A stretch of DNA of 52,233 nucleotides from Euryarchaeota archaeon UBA258 (GTDB lineage Archaea; Thermoplasmatota; Poseidoniia; Poseidoniales; Poseidoniaceae): assembly GCA_002502605.1 (NCBI GenBank), contig DAPR01000078.1:1-52233 (forward strand), in the 5' to 3' direction. Positions 8,511 to 17,216 of this stretch are shown here, in pieces (position 1 is the stretch's first letter; each line of letters starts with the position of its first letter). The notes under the pieces are model-generated. The model saw nothing but the letters and a program-made list of their open reading frames with translations, had not been told where the DNA came from and searched no databases. Position numbers and translations under genes: made by a program.

Positions 8511-9206
8511 ATGGTGCGCATCAATCGAGTCTACACCGGAGGCGGTGATACGGGCGAAACATCGTTGGTTGACGGGTCACGTCGTTCCAAAGCAGATCCA
8601 CGTTTTGAAGTGGTGGGCACATGTGACGAACTCAATGCAGTGTTTGGTTTGGTTGCCATGGAAGCAAACCGCATGCCTGACCATGAAGACGGTGGAAACA
8701 GAGCAACCGTACAACGCGTCCAAACCATCCTCTCGATGGTTCTCACGCGGGTGCAAAACGAACTGTTTGACCTTGGGGCAGAACTCGCCTGTGACCCTTC
8801 TAAACTTCCTGAATACATGGTCCTTATCAGTGAAGAACAATCCAATGTTCTCGTTGATGAAATGGATGCCTGGCTTGAACATCTCGAGCCCTTAACAAGT
8901 TTCATTTTGCCCGCAGGGCATGGTCCTGAAGCTATGCTTCATCTTGCTCGAACGGTCGCTCGTAGGCTAGAACGATCTGTTCTCCGGCTCAAACAAACAG
9001 AAGGGGATGCATCCGTTCGTCCCATTGTGCAGGTGTACCTCAATCGATTGTCCGATTGGTTGTTCGTGCTTGGGCGCTGGGTCACATCGGGATTAGGCCA
9101 CGATGAAACCCTTTGGCAACCGCTCGGTAAAAGGGGTTCAGAGACCGGAGTCGCAAAGCGAATTCGTCAACTCCATGCCTCCGATGATGACTTCGCAGAC
9201 CTTTGA
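8511..9206 (+). CDS. pduO: PduO-type ATP:cob(I)alamin adenosyltransferase
   Basis: This enzyme transfers the adenosyl group of ATP to cob(I)alamin and makes adenosylcobalamin for mutases and reductases. Motifs seen are YTGGGDTGETSL at residues 8-19 (nucleotide loop), then VVGTCDELNAVFGL, FILPAGHGPEAMLHLARTVARRLERS (the R-x-x-ER core) and the closing YLNRLSDWLFVLGRW. The length of 231 is slightly longer than the roughly 190 of many members because of a central loop around residue 65 and a C-terminal tail. A Shine-Dalgarno-like GAGGG lies before the ATG at 8511. The stop codon abuts the convergent Nudix gene with no gap. Confidence 0.93.
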   Translation: MVRINRVYTGGGDTGETSLVDGSRRSKADPRFEVVGTCDELNAVFGLVAMEANRMPDHEDGGNRATVQRVQTILSMVLTRVQNELFDLGAELACDPSKLPEYMVLISEEQSNVLVDEMDAWLEHLEPLTSFILPAGHGPEAMLHLARTVARRLERSVLRLKQTEGDASVRPIVQVYLNRLSDWLFVLGRWVTSGLGHDETLWQPLGKRGSETGVAKRIRQLHASDDDFADL

Positions 9207-9617
9207 TTATTCAAGGCCCATTGCGGTCATGTGTTGCCTTGCCCCTCGCAAAACAAGTCGTGTTTCTTCATGGGACAACTGTTGCTCAGCCATGTCCCAG
9301 TCCAACCACATGTAGCCTCGATGCTCGTGAGAGAGGGTGATAGAGATCTGTTCGGTTTGAGCAAGATACCAAAACACCTGCTTGGTTTTTTTCTTCCCTC
9401 GATGTTTGAATGTGTATTCGCTCCGTTCGACAAACCCCTCGACAAACTGGATCTTGTCGATGCCCGTCTCTTCTGTTAACTCCCTTGCCGCGGTTGCATG
9501 ATGATCGGGATCATCTTCTTCGACATGCCCTTTTGGGAAGTCCCAATGCCCCTGTGGATACTGGAGCAAAAGCACTGTCCCATAGTTGACCAAAACCACC
9601 CCACAAGACGTCTCCAT
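9207..9617 (-). CDS. Nudix hydrolase (Ap4A-hydrolase type)
   Basis: The Nudix box is complete: G-HVEED-DPDHHATA-RELTEETG, with the R-E-x-x-E-E core that binds Mg2+. The preceding LLLQYPQGHWDFPKGH (in segments LLLQYPQG and HWDFPKG) is typical of bis(5'-nucleosyl)-tetraphosphatases. These hydrolyse Ap4A or related dinucleotides. The later FWYLAQTEQ and WLDWDMAEQ stretches fit the family. The ATG at 9617 (METSCGVVLV) is chosen because an upstream TTG at 9644 adds a tail without homology. It is convergent with pduO and divergent from the DHH gene. Confidence 0.88.
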   Translation of the reverse strand: METSCGVVLVNYGTVLLLQYPQGHWDFPKGHVEEDDPDHHATAARELTEETGIDKIQFVEGFVERSEYTFKHRGKKKTKQVFWYLAQTEQISITLSHEHRGYMWLDWDMAEQQLSHEETRLVLRGARQHMTAMGLE

Positions 9618-9679
9618 ATCTGCAACTGAAAGGTCGCCGGTCAAGTTACTTTTGGCGAATCTCTCTTCAGCAAATCTTC

Positions 9680-10705
9680 TTGAGCACTCAACCTGCGCTT
9701 GCGTTCATGGGCGACCGTTCGAACGTGCTCCAGGAGGCTGGGTTGCCTCATTTCAAATCCATTATTGCAGATTCAGATTTGGATGGATTGTGCGCTGCTG
9801 CAGTTCTAAAATCGGTCAATCCCGAAGCGACTGTTCACTTCGCTCATGCTGCCCTTGTGCGGTCTGGCTCTCTTGATCATCTGATTGACCGAAACACCGC
9901 CATGGTCGACCTTCCGTTTCATCCAAACTGCGGATGGTATCTTGATCATCACCAGACAAATCGGCCCGATGAGCAGGAAGAAAAAGCCTTCATCGCTGAC
10001 GGTGGTACGTGCCACTGGGAGGCCACTCCTTCCGCTGCTCGCTTAGCATACGACGTGCTTAGCCCGTTCATTGATTTGAGCCATCTCGAAGAAATAATGC
10101 CCGTCGTCGACGCTCTTGATTCCGGGCAAATTAGCCGAGAGGAATTTATCGAGGATGGGCCAATTCTACAATTGTCCCGTTCTCTTTCCATGCGAGAACC
10201 AGAACACATGCAGCGTCTTCTTGGCATGCTGGCGATCGGAACTCGTCTGGTCGATGTGCTCGCCCACCCAGACATCGCTCCACATGTTTCGAGGGCAAAA
10301 CAAGAGCGCCACGCGGCACAAATGGTGGTCGAAAAGCACACCACAATCATCGACCGATTGGCCGTCTGCCGAATGGATGAGAAAGGCGTTCGTTCAAACG
10401 GATACCTCGTCACAGCATGGGCAGGTGACAAAGCCGATGCTTGCTGCATTGTCCATGGCTACAGCGATGGTTCAATCGATACTCCAGAGCGCCCAGCACT
10501 CTCTGCGAGTTTTTACGCTAATTCTTTCCTTCCCAACGGGCAAGGCAGGTACGATCTTTCACGGCTTGCTACGGCGTTGGACCCAACTGGTGGCGGGCAT
10601 GCAAACGCATGTGGATGTCGCATTCAGCCACCAGGCCTCGATTCAAACCTCGAAGTTTGGCTTGAGATGTGGGCCAACCGAGACGAGACTCTGTCAATTC
10701 TTTGA
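9680..10705 (+). CDS. DHH-superfamily phosphoesterase
   Basis: Metal-ligand motifs of the DHH family appear in order: IIADSDLDGLCAAA (motif I, D-x-D-x-D/G), MVDLPFHP (motif II), YLDHHQTN (the DHH motif, residues about 93-100) and VVDALDSGQ (motif IV). A C-terminal DHHA1-like domain ends with DPTGGGHANACGCRI (GGGH motif for substrate binding). Family members are oligonucleotide or cyclic-dinucleotide phosphodiesterases, or exonucleases. The substrate here cannot be told from sequence. The predicted start is TTG at 9680, and the ATG at 9707 (MGDRSNVLQ) is a reasonable alternative. The stop abuts the next, convergent gene. Confidence 0.85.
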   Translation: MSTQPALAFMGDRSNVLQEAGLPHFKSIIADSDLDGLCAAAVLKSVNPEATVHFAHAALVRSGSLDHLIDRNTAMVDLPFHPNCGWYLDHHQTNRPDEQEEKAFIADGGTCHWEATPSAARLAYDVLSPFIDLSHLEEIMPVVDALDSGQISREEFIEDGPILQLSRSLSMREPEHMQRLLGMLAIGTRLVDVLAHPDIAPHVSRAKQERHAAQMVVEKHTTIIDRLAVCRMDEKGVRSNGYLVTAWAGDKADACCIVHGYSDGSIDTPERPALSASFYANSFLPNGQGRYDLSRLATALDPTGGGHANACGCRIQPPGLDSNLEVWLEMWANRDETLSIL

Positions 10706-11176
10706 TCAACCCAAGACCGTGAAAAGGTACAGGAATCCAAGGAAGGCGTGAATGAACACCAGGGCCATCAACAGGTCAGCCGCTCTTCCGTGTTTCAGCG
10801 CGTGATGCCTAAACTTCTCTCCTTCGTTTCGGGCAGTTTTCGCTTTGCGTCCCATCCGTGCTAACATGAAGAGAAGGCCAAAGCCGACGGGACCCATAAA
10901 TCCGTGAAGTTGTTGTGGCATGAGGTTTGAGGACACATCTCCATTGTCGAGGTAGCCGTCAATTGCTCGGGCTGCGAACGCAACAACGATGACGCCAAGG
11001 GTTGACCAAAGAAGCCGCTCTCCCATCCGTTCGTGTCGAGAACGGGCTTCTATCCGCGCCTCTCCTTTGAGTTCGTGGCTTTTTTTACGCCAAGAATACT
11101 GCCACCAAAACCACACCAACAAGCCTGTTGCCAGCACCGGATGCAGGAGCAACACAATTGCGTTCACGATGTCCAT
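10706..11176 (-). CDS. Four-helix membrane protein, DUF4079/cytochrome b561-like
   Basis: The 156-residue protein has four hydrophobic helices with histidines near their ends: LLLHPVLATGLLVWFWW, ERLLWSTLGVIVVAFAA, QQLHGFMGPVGFGLLFMLA and LLMALVFIHAFLGFLYLF. The charged first loop contains SRHERMGE and the third loop contains KFRHHALKHGRAAD. Histidines placed like this resemble b-type-haem membrane proteins such as DUF4079, but this is a similarity of pattern rather than a firm family hit. The ATG at 11176 is preceded immediately by a stable hairpin (11177-11205) that contains its Shine-Dalgarno-like GGGGAG. A TATA-like box at 11259-11267 would start a leader of about 60 nt. Confidence 0.65.
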   Translation of the reverse strand: MDIVNAIVLLLHPVLATGLLVWFWWQYSWRKKSHELKGEARIEARSRHERMGERLLWSTLGVIVVAFAARAIDGYLDNGDVSSNLMPQQLHGFMGPVGFGLLFMLARMGRKAKTARNEGEKFRHHALKHGRAADLLMALVFIHAFLGFLYLFTVLG

Positions 11177-11229
11177 GGAACTCCCCTTCAGTTAGGGGAG
11201 GTTCCCCCGCTTCATTGATGTTGCCGGGG
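11177..11229 (-). promoter_or_regulatory. Tandem hairpins in the 5' leader, Shine-Dalgarno inside the stem
   Basis: Immediately upstream of the ATG at 11176, GGAACCTCCCC can pair with GGGGAGTTCC around the loop TAACTGAA (plus-strand arms 11177-11186 and 11195-11205, one bulged base). The 3' arm holds GGGGAG, four bases before the ATG, which is the only Shine-Dalgarno candidate, so folding would hide it. A second stem CCCCG/CGGGG (225-229 with 205-209, offset 11000) lies just upstream with a 15-nt loop and shares one base with the first. The layout suggests translational control, but a DNA operator palindrome is also possible. Confidence 0.5.
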
Positions 11230-11461
11230 CTTGTTCTGATGCGGAGCGTTTGCAGGGGAGTATAGCCTGCCGGTGGGTTGAAGATGGGTAGGTTGAGCCA
11301 TTGGATGAGGGGCGAGGATTCTGCAGGAGACGTATCTGGCGAATTGTCTTGAAGCTGCGTTCAAAGCGAACGCAACGAAAAACCGTCGCCAGTCCTTCGT
11401 CGTACGAACACCTGATTGGACCTTGCTCGAGAAACCTTGGCGGGCAGTCCTCTTGTTAGCC
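11206..11461. other. Gene-free stretch between divergent genes
   Basis: This region of about 255 bp (285 with the hairpin) contains no reading frame with coding character. It holds the distal leader hairpin and a TATA-like AGTATAGCC at 11259-11267. The box reads GGCTATACT on the minus strand, about 26 bp before a predicted start near 11237. No clear promoter for the rightward PIN gene was found, although the AGTATAGC element could act in both directions. A weak C/D-box-like pattern near 11216-11240 was not convincing. Confidence 0.5.
11259..11267 (-). promoter_or_regulatory. TATA-like box for the DUF4079-like gene
   Basis: On the minus strand this reads GGCTATACT. With the usual archaeal spacing, transcription would start near 11237, so the transcript would carry a leader of about 60 nt made up almost entirely of the two hairpins at 11177-11229. 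Confidence 0.4.
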
Positions 11462-14400
11462 GTGTCTGAAATCGAATTACCCGCCGCAGATGAAGACGAT
11501 CAACCCAGCCCCTCGCGAAAGCCTGCACACATGAGGCGCACCCGCGGCCGTCGCGGTGGACGTGGCTCCAATGGACCCCTTGACAACCTTCCAAGCGCTG
11601 CAGAAATGGTGCTTCCAAGTGACTATTCAGATGCTTTCCGCTTAGCAGTCCTGCTCGCACACAAACTACTGAACAAAGACGAATGGGATGAGGCATGGGA
11701 ATCTTCGGAGACCAGCTTGCGAGAATCATGTCTTGCTGACGGCGTTCATCCAGTCTGGGGCGACCTTGCACAACGAACATCCGTTCTTGGGCAATTTGCA
11801 GCATTCCCAGTCGCAAAACCAAAGAAAAAGAAATCAAAAAAGAAAGTGGACAGCAGTCCTGCTTACATCGATCCAACGGTGACTGAAGACTTGGTCGTGG
11901 CTCTCGAAGCGCTTTCTCAAACGGTTGACACGGCAGAATCCCAAGTGGCGCTACGCACCGTCCTCTCCCAATTGTCATCAGGTCGAAGCCTCAACCCGGC
12001 CCCTCTATTGCTTGAACTTGAAGGCCCTGCATGCATCATTTCAGCCCTGCTCTCAATCGCAATGGGCGACGATTCAGAAGCGAACTTGGCCAATGTGGAA
12101 TCTCTTGATTCCCAACTTGCCGAAGAACTCTCAGATTTGGTTCGACTAAAAGCAGGCGAGGTCTTGGATTGGAAGAAGAGCTCAACGGCAAAAGACGATC
12201 ATTCGTTGGCTCATTCTCGTAAGTTTTTGGCGTGGCACCACCCTCCTGAATCCTCTGCTAAGCTCAAGTCTGATGTTCTTTCAGAAGGCCTCGACCTTCT
12301 TCGCTCAGGAAACGCCCCAACACAAGCGATTGAGCGTGTGATGTGGTGGCGTCTTTCAGCCCTTCATCGAGAAGGAAAAACCGAGGAGACTGTGGCGACA
12401 TTAACGGCTTTGAACCTCGATGCCCATGCCGAACTCTCCCACCTTCTTCCCTTGATCTCCGACCTCGCAAATCAAGAGGTTCAGGCCTGGTTAGGCCAAC
12501 AAATTCCTCACCTTGACGACGGGGCATTGGTCGAAATTATTCGCTTCAATGGTTTAGCCACCGATGTGCAAGCACTAGCAGCAAAGCACCTGAGCGAAGA
12601 GAACGGTGAAGCATGGGAAAGCGTTCTTCCAATTGTCATTGACATCTACACCCGTTCGATGAATCTGCGAAGATTATCGGAAATAATTGTCAAAAATGAT
12701 TTGGCCCCAATGTCTCATCCCTACGAAACATTGCTCGCTGCTCATTTGCTTGCTGCCGGCAAAGACAATGCGTTGTGGCATGCAGTACGCGAAGCTCGAG
12801 GCAAAGCCCTCGATTCCATCCATAGCACAGATGCACCACCTGCATTCTCCTCAACAAGCGAAGCACTCTTGATGCTCTTTGAAGGTGAAAATGTAGACGA
12901 TGAACGCCTTAGCACCCTGCTTGACAAGAATGGTTTGCTCGCCTTTGGAGTCATCCGACGTGCGCTTCGCGAAGGGGGTACGGGCATCGTTGCCAATAAG
13001 GAATTGAACGCCCTAGAGACCAGCATCGCAAACGCCAAATTGTCGGAAATGGAACAGCACTTGTTTGCTGCGGTCATCGATACGCTGCGCCTCAACCGCG
13101 TGGCGCTCATGCTCCAACATGGCATGACGGACGATACGACCGTTGACAGCGTCAACACCATTCTGGAAAACGAAAATGTCCCGACAGCGATGATTCATTC
13201 GGTTCGCCATCTCGTTCTTGAGCACGACCTTGGTCTTCCTTCGCTGGTTCGCTGGTACCAAACCAATGACCCGTTGTCTCCATGGCATACATTGGCTCGA
13301 GCCTCTGTTTCTGCCTCCATGAAGGATGAACTCAATGCTGCCCGTGATTACCGCCGAGCAGGCGATCACGAAGGCTTCGATTACGAACATAAAATCGTCC
13401 TTTACAGAAAGTCACTCATCCATTTGGCCTTTGCTGAACAATGGAAGGAAGCGGTAGAACTGCTTGATGCACAACCGGCTTTGAAGAGTGCCATCACAAA
13501 GCGATTCCAACTTTACCTCCGTGTTTCACACATGTCGACGAAAGACACCAACGCAGCAACACGCTTGCTGAAGGAGTTTGTTCGCAGCACGAAAACCATC
13601 AGTCAAGAAAAAGAAGATGGGACCCTCGAGGATGTCGAGGTGACGTACTTTGCTGAAGATGATTTGGACATGCTCAAAACCTATCCATTGGAACATCACC
13701 GCGTCCTCCCAACCGATCCATTTTGTGGCCGAGTCACCGCAGCAGTCAACGCTCTGCAGAAGAACCGCCGCCGCCAGCGCAATGCCTTTGACACACGGTT
13801 CACCCAATTGATGCAAGGTTCCTCGCCATCGCTTGATGAACTGTATGATTTGGCCAGAGATGCTGCTCAGGAAAAGCCAATTGAAGGCCTAATGTTCCTC
13901 GAGCGCGCCCAAAATAAGGGCCAATTCAGCGTCCGAGAAATCAAACGAATCGCAGACGCTGAACAAGGATTGTTTTCGTCTTACAAAGATCAAATCCCGA
14001 ACTCATCCCGCCGTTACTTGCGCAACCTTTCGCTTTCTCCTCTCGTCCTCATCGACACAAACATCCTCATCGATGCCCTCATGGACACCATCAAGCAACG
14101 CTTGGAAGTGTTCACAGAAGCCAGCCTCGACATCGTGGGGCACGGCCACTTCCACCATGTTCTGCTGAAGCGAGCTCAAGAAGGGAAAATCCAACTTTGG
14201 CTTCCATCGATTGTCAAGCAAGAGTTGACCGGTATCGCCAGCGATCTTGATTTCCTTCGTAGCCGTTTCAGCGGACTTTTGGTGCCACCAACGATGCTTG
14301 ATACCGTGTTTAGAAAGGATGTTATTGCTGAACTTGTCGACCAAGTGCTCAATGATTACAGCACATGGCGCCCAATGGATTTGCAACTTGAGGCAGAGGC

Positions 14401-14725
14401 CAATGATGAAGAGTACAAAACGCAGGTTGTGAATTTCCTTACAGATTACACGGAAATCTATGAAGAAATCACCGCTATGAAGCGGACACGCGGAGAGCCT
14501 GCGCGAACCGTAGTTGACGGCTTGGATGTTTACCCCGAAGCACCAGATCGTACCTTAATGCACATTGCCATCCATCTGGCTAAGCAATCCCTTGGAAACC
14601 TTGGAACCATACTCATCGCAACGCGAGACAGCGATTTCACATTGGTTTCTCGTGCCTTCGAAGAACGGTTTGGATTCGGCGTTGCCAAGAACAGCCGTGC
14701 ACTCAACAGTTTCCTTCACGGATGA
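11462..14725 (+). CDS. Giant helical-repeat protein with C-terminal PIN nuclease domain
   Basis: The 1087-residue protein starts at GTG 11462 (the frame is open to a TTG at 11423). The N-terminus is acidic, then basic and glycine-rich (HMRRTRGRRGGRGS), with a second lysine cluster near residue 120 (KPKKKKSKKK). Residues about 130-840 are amphipathic helices with A/L-rich spacing like TPR or HEAT repeats. Residues about 855-1087 form a PIN domain: LIDTNILIDAL (Asp865), QEL (Glu921), PDRTLMH (Asp1029) and ATRDSDFT (Asp1056). All four acidic metal ligands are present, so RNase activity is expected. It stands alone, convergent with icd by 7 bp, and lacks a neighbouring antitoxin, so a VapBC toxin is unlikely. 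RNA processing or quality control is a reasonable inference. Confidence 0.8.
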   Translation: MSEIELPAADEDDQPSPSRKPAHMRRTRGRRGGRGSNGPLDNLPSAAEMVLPSDYSDAFRLAVLLAHKLLNKDEWDEAWESSETSLRESCLADGVHPVWGDLAQRTSVLGQFAAFPVAKPKKKKSKKKVDSSPAYIDPTVTEDLVVALEALSQTVDTAESQVALRTVLSQLSSGRSLNPAPLLLELEGPACIISALLSIAMGDDSEANLANVESLDSQLAEELSDLVRLKAGEVLDWKKSSTAKDDHSLAHSRKFLAWHHPPESSAKLKSDVLSEGLDLLRSGNAPTQAIERVMWWRLSALHREGKTEETVATLTALNLDAHAELSHLLPLISDLANQEVQAWLGQQIPHLDDGALVEIIRFNGLATDVQALAAKHLSEENGEAWESVLPIVIDIYTRSMNLRRLSEIIVKNDLAPMSHPYETLLAAHLLAAGKDNALWHAVREARGKALDSIHSTDAPPAFSSTSEALLMLFEGENVDDERLSTLLDKNGLLAFGVIRRALREGGTGIVANKELNALETSIANAKLSEMEQHLFAAVIDTLRLNRVALMLQHGMTDDTTVDSVNTILENENVPTAMIHSVRHLVLEHDLGLPSLVRWYQTNDPLSPWHTLARASVSASMKDELNAARDYRRAGDHEGFDYEHKIVLYRKSLIHLAFAEQWKEAVELLDAQPALKSAITKRFQLYLRVSHMSTKDTNAATRLLKEFVRSTKTISQEKEDGTLEDVEVTYFAEDDLDMLKTYPLEHHRVLPTDPFCGRVTAAVNALQKNRRRQRNAFDTRFTQLMQGSSPSLDELYDLARDAAQEKPIEGLMFLERAQNKGQFSVREIKRIADAEQGLFSSYKDQIPNSSRRYLRNLSLSPLVLIDTNILIDALMDTIKQRLEVFTEASLDIVGHGHFHHVLLKRAQEGKIQLWLPSIVKQELTGIASDLDFLRSRFSGLLVPPTMLDTVFRKDVIAELVDQVLNDYSTWRPMDLQLEAEANDEEYKTQVVNFLTDYTEIYEEITAMKRTRGEPARTVVDGLDVYPEAPDRTLMHIAIHLAKQSLGNLGTILIATRDSDFTLVSRAFEERFGFGVAKNSRALNSFLHG

Positions 14726-14732
14726 GCCATTC

Positions 14733-15959
14733 TCACATGTGTGAGATCATAGCATCGCCAAAGTCACTGCATGAGAGCAGCGTAGCGTCGTCCATTAAAC
14801 GTTCAAAGTCGTATGTGACGGTTTGAGCAGAAATCGCCCCTTCCATTCCTTTGACAATAAGGTCGGCAGCTTCGGTCCAACCCATGTGCCGCAACATCAT
14901 CTCGGCGGAAAGGATGAGGGAGCCAGGATTGACTTTGTTTTGACCAGCGTATTTTGGAGCGGTTCCGTGAGTGGCTTCAAAAATCGAGATTCCTGTGTCA
15001 TAGTTGATGTTCGCCCCGGGTGCGATGCCTATGCCGCCAACCTGAGCAGCAAGAGCATCAGAGATGTAATCGCCGTTGAGGTTCATTGTGGCCAGCACGG
15101 AATATTCGGCTGGTCGGGTGATGATCTGTTGGAGCATGGCGTCTGCGATGACGTCCTTGATCAAAATTGAACGTCCAGTGGTTGGGTTCTCAAGCGTGCA
15201 CCAAGGTCCACCATCAAGTTCCACAGCGCCAAATTCATCTTTGGCAATGGCGTAACCCCAATCTCTGAATCCACCTTCTGTGAATTTCATGATGTTTCCT
15301 TTGTGCACCAAGGTAAGGCTTTCTTTGTCGTTTTCTAATGCGTAGGTGATTGCGGCGCGGACAATTCTTGCGGTTCCTTCTTGCGAGATTGGCTTAATTC
15401 CAATTCCAGAGGTGTTTGGAAACCGGATTTTGTCGACTCCCATTTCATTCTGAAGGAAATCAATGACCTTCTTGACGCCTTCTGATCCTGCTTCCCATTC
15501 GATGCCGGCGTAGACGTCTTCGCTGTTTTCTCGGAAGATGATCATGTCAACATCGCCGGGGGCTTTGACCGGCGAAGGGGTTCCATCGTACCAACGAACA
15601 GGGCGGACGCATGCGAAGAGATCGAGCTTTTGTCGGAGCGCCACGTTGAGCGAGCGAATGCCGCCGCCAACCGGTGTTGTCAACGGACCTTTGATTGAAA
15701 CCAAACCGTTTCGCATGGCATCAAGTGTGGCTTCTGGCAACCATTCACCTGTTGCATGGAATGCCTTCTCTCCAGCCAAGACTTCGGACCATACAATGCT
15801 GCGAGAACCGTCGTATGCTTTGCTGACCGATGCATCGACCACCTTGATCATCACCGGTGTGATATCAACGCCAATTCCATCGCCTTCGATGTAGTGGATC
15901 ACTGGATCATTTGGGATGTTGAGTTTGCCATTTTCCATTGTAACTGGGGTTCCTGCCAT
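14733..15959 (-). CDS. icd: NADP-dependent isocitrate dehydrogenase
   Basis: Oxidative decarboxylation of isocitrate to 2-oxoglutarate in the TCA cycle. The 408-residue protein follows the E. coli-type enzyme: [21 protein letters not shown] (substrate serine loop), [39 protein letters not shown] and [17 protein letters not shown]. The Lys-Tyr pair in APKYAG is the known determinant of NADP over NAD preference. The ATG at 15959 begins [12 protein letters not shown]. It is convergent with the PIN gene and divergent from osmC across 58 bp. Confidence 0.96.
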   Translation of the reverse strand: MAGTPVTMENGKLNIPNDPVIHYIEGDGIGVDITPVMIKVVDASVSKAYDGSRSIVWSEVLAGEKAFHATGEWLPEATLDAMRNGLVSIKGPLTTPVGGGIRSLNVALRQKLDLFACVRPVRWYDGTPSPVKAPGDVDMIIFRENSEDVYAGIEWEAGSEGVKKVIDFLQNEMGVDKIRFPNTSGIGIKPISQEGTARIVRAAITYALENDKESLTLVHKGNIMKFTEGGFRDWGYAIAKDEFGAVELDGGPWCTLENPTTGRSILIKDVIADAMLQQIITRPAEYSVLATMNLNGDYISDALAAQVGGIGIAPGANINYDTGISIFEATHGTAPKYAGQNKVNPGSLILSAEMMLRHMGWTEAADLIVKGMEGAISAQTVTYDFERLMDDATLLSCSDFGDAMISHM

Positions 15960-16017
15960 TGCAATCGGTCCTAGGCAGAAGCGTCCCCTTCAAGAATGAA
16001 CCGCCCTTGGGAGTTCC

Positions 16018-16398
16018 ATGTACGGGCGCATAGATTGGACTGGTGGCGACACCGTTGCGTGCACAAATGAACGAGGCGATCGCATTGACCTTGACTGGGA
16101 AGAGGGTCCAACGCCAATGCAGGTTGCTTTGCAGGTGATTGGTGCTTGTTCAACTGCGGATGTCGTTCTTGGTTTGAAAGACCGTTCATTCAGTGAAGTG
16201 TGGGTCGAGTTGGACGCAACCCGTGCCGAAACGCGCCCTAAGGTGTTCACAAAAATCCACATGGTGTACCATGTTCGCGGTGAAGTCCCTCTCAAGTTGC
16301 TTGAACGGCTTGTGGCAAAGAGCCATGAGAAGTACTGTACGGTTTCACAGATGTTCGTCAACGTCGAGATGACACACGCCTGCGAAGTTCACCAGTGA
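16018..16398 (+). CDS. OsmC-family peroxide-reducing or redox protein
   Basis: The 126-residue protein carries both cysteines of the OsmC/Ohr fold: the first in QVIGACSTADVV and the second in HEKYCTVSQMF. In the family these reduce organic hydroperoxides with thiol donors. The start MYGRIDWTGGDTV and the charge pattern WEEGPTPMQVAL fit YhfA-like OsmC proteins. The ATG at 16018 has GGGAG about 5 bp upstream. It lies between icd and an acidic unknown protein, with which it converges by 3 bp. Its substrate cannot be told from sequence. Confidence 0.85.
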   Translation: MYGRIDWTGGDTVACTNERGDRIDLDWEEGPTPMQVALQVIGACSTADVVLGLKDRSFSEVWVELDATRAETRPKVFTKIHMVYHVRGEVPLKLLERLVAKSHEKYCTVSQMFVNVEMTHACEVHQ

Positions 16399-16401
16399 CC
16401 A

Positions 16402-17049
16402 TCAGTTGGCGACGACTTTGATTGCGGTGAGCGAGTTCATTGCATTGAGCAACAATTCCCTGAGCGCATTGTACAACGGATGCCACGATTGTGGGATCTG
16501 CGGTGGAGGGGCAACGGGGAGGGTTCCTTCATTGGTGGATAGAACGGTAGCAAAGGGTCGCACTTCACCGGTACCAACCATATCAATAATCAGGGAAAGG
16601 TGGTATGCCTGTTGATCCTTGATGACTTTGGCCGTTTCGATTTTAGCGATGGCTTCTGCAGGTAGATCACTCAACCAGTCCTCTCCACGCTCGACTCGAG
16701 AGTGAAGTTCCTTCTTGACCAGAATCTCCAAGAGTTCAGTGACCACTTCCTGAGCAACAGGTGTTGGTGAAGAGGGCTCTGCTTGCGGTGTGGCTTCTTC
16801 AACGGGTGCAAAATTGAGGTTTTCCGATGCTTGTTCATTTAACCCAAACGTTGACTCACCAGCTAGCATTGATGGTTCGTCATCGTCGTCCATAAACATG
16901 GCAAGAGGGTCCGAGGTGTTGAGTGTGGGAACAGAGTGTTGTGCTGCCACAGGTTGTGCCTCAACGGGGCGCATTGCACCCAATTCTGCAAAAATATCGA
17001 TTTCTTCTTCTTCCACTTGTGGTGGCGCTGTTTCCCATGGTCCCATCAT
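16402..17049 (-). CDS. Acidic protein of unknown function
   Basis: This 215-residue protein has a disordered, Glu/Asp/Pro-rich N-terminal half (residues 1-95, including EEEEID and MDDDDE). A folded helical C-terminal half (about 96-215) follows, with VAQEVVTELLEILVKKELHSRVERG and SWHPLYNALRELLLNAMNSL as separate helices. I recognise no family. It has no signal peptide or membrane segment. Upstream on this strand, ATGTACTATGA near 17080 may serve as a weak TATA element. It shares the divergent region 17050-17216 with the CxCH protein. Confidence 0.65.
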   Translation of the reverse strand: MMGPWETAPPQVEEEEIDIFAELGAMRPVEAQPVAAQHSVPTLNTSDPLAMFMDDDDEPSMLAGESTFGLNEQASENLNFAPVEEATPQAEPSSPTPVAQEVVTELLEILVKKELHSRVERGEDWLSDLPAEAIAKIETAKVIKDQQAYHLSLIIDMVGTGEVRPFATVLSTNEGTLPVAPPPQIPQSWHPLYNALRELLLNAMNSLTAIKVVAN

Positions 17050-17216
17050 GCTATCACTTTCGATATGTTCTCTTCATAGTACATGAAAGGATGTTTTTTT
17101 GAGAAAAAAAACCTTGAGCCCTGAAGTGCACAAAGCACCGATAGATTATCAATGAACAAGTGCATCTTACGGCCCAAGTGTCAAAGGGGCGGGCAGCGTG
17201 GGTTTGGATGATACAC

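Noticed and set aside
11216..11240. C/D-box guide RNA at TTGATG...CTGATG
   Set aside because: The boxes do not give the usual C, D', C' and D spacing with flanking stem, and the region is better explained as the leader of the minus-strand gene.
11462..14725. VapBC toxin-antitoxin system at the PIN gene
   Set aside because: The protein is far longer than VapC and there is no small antitoxin gene next to it.
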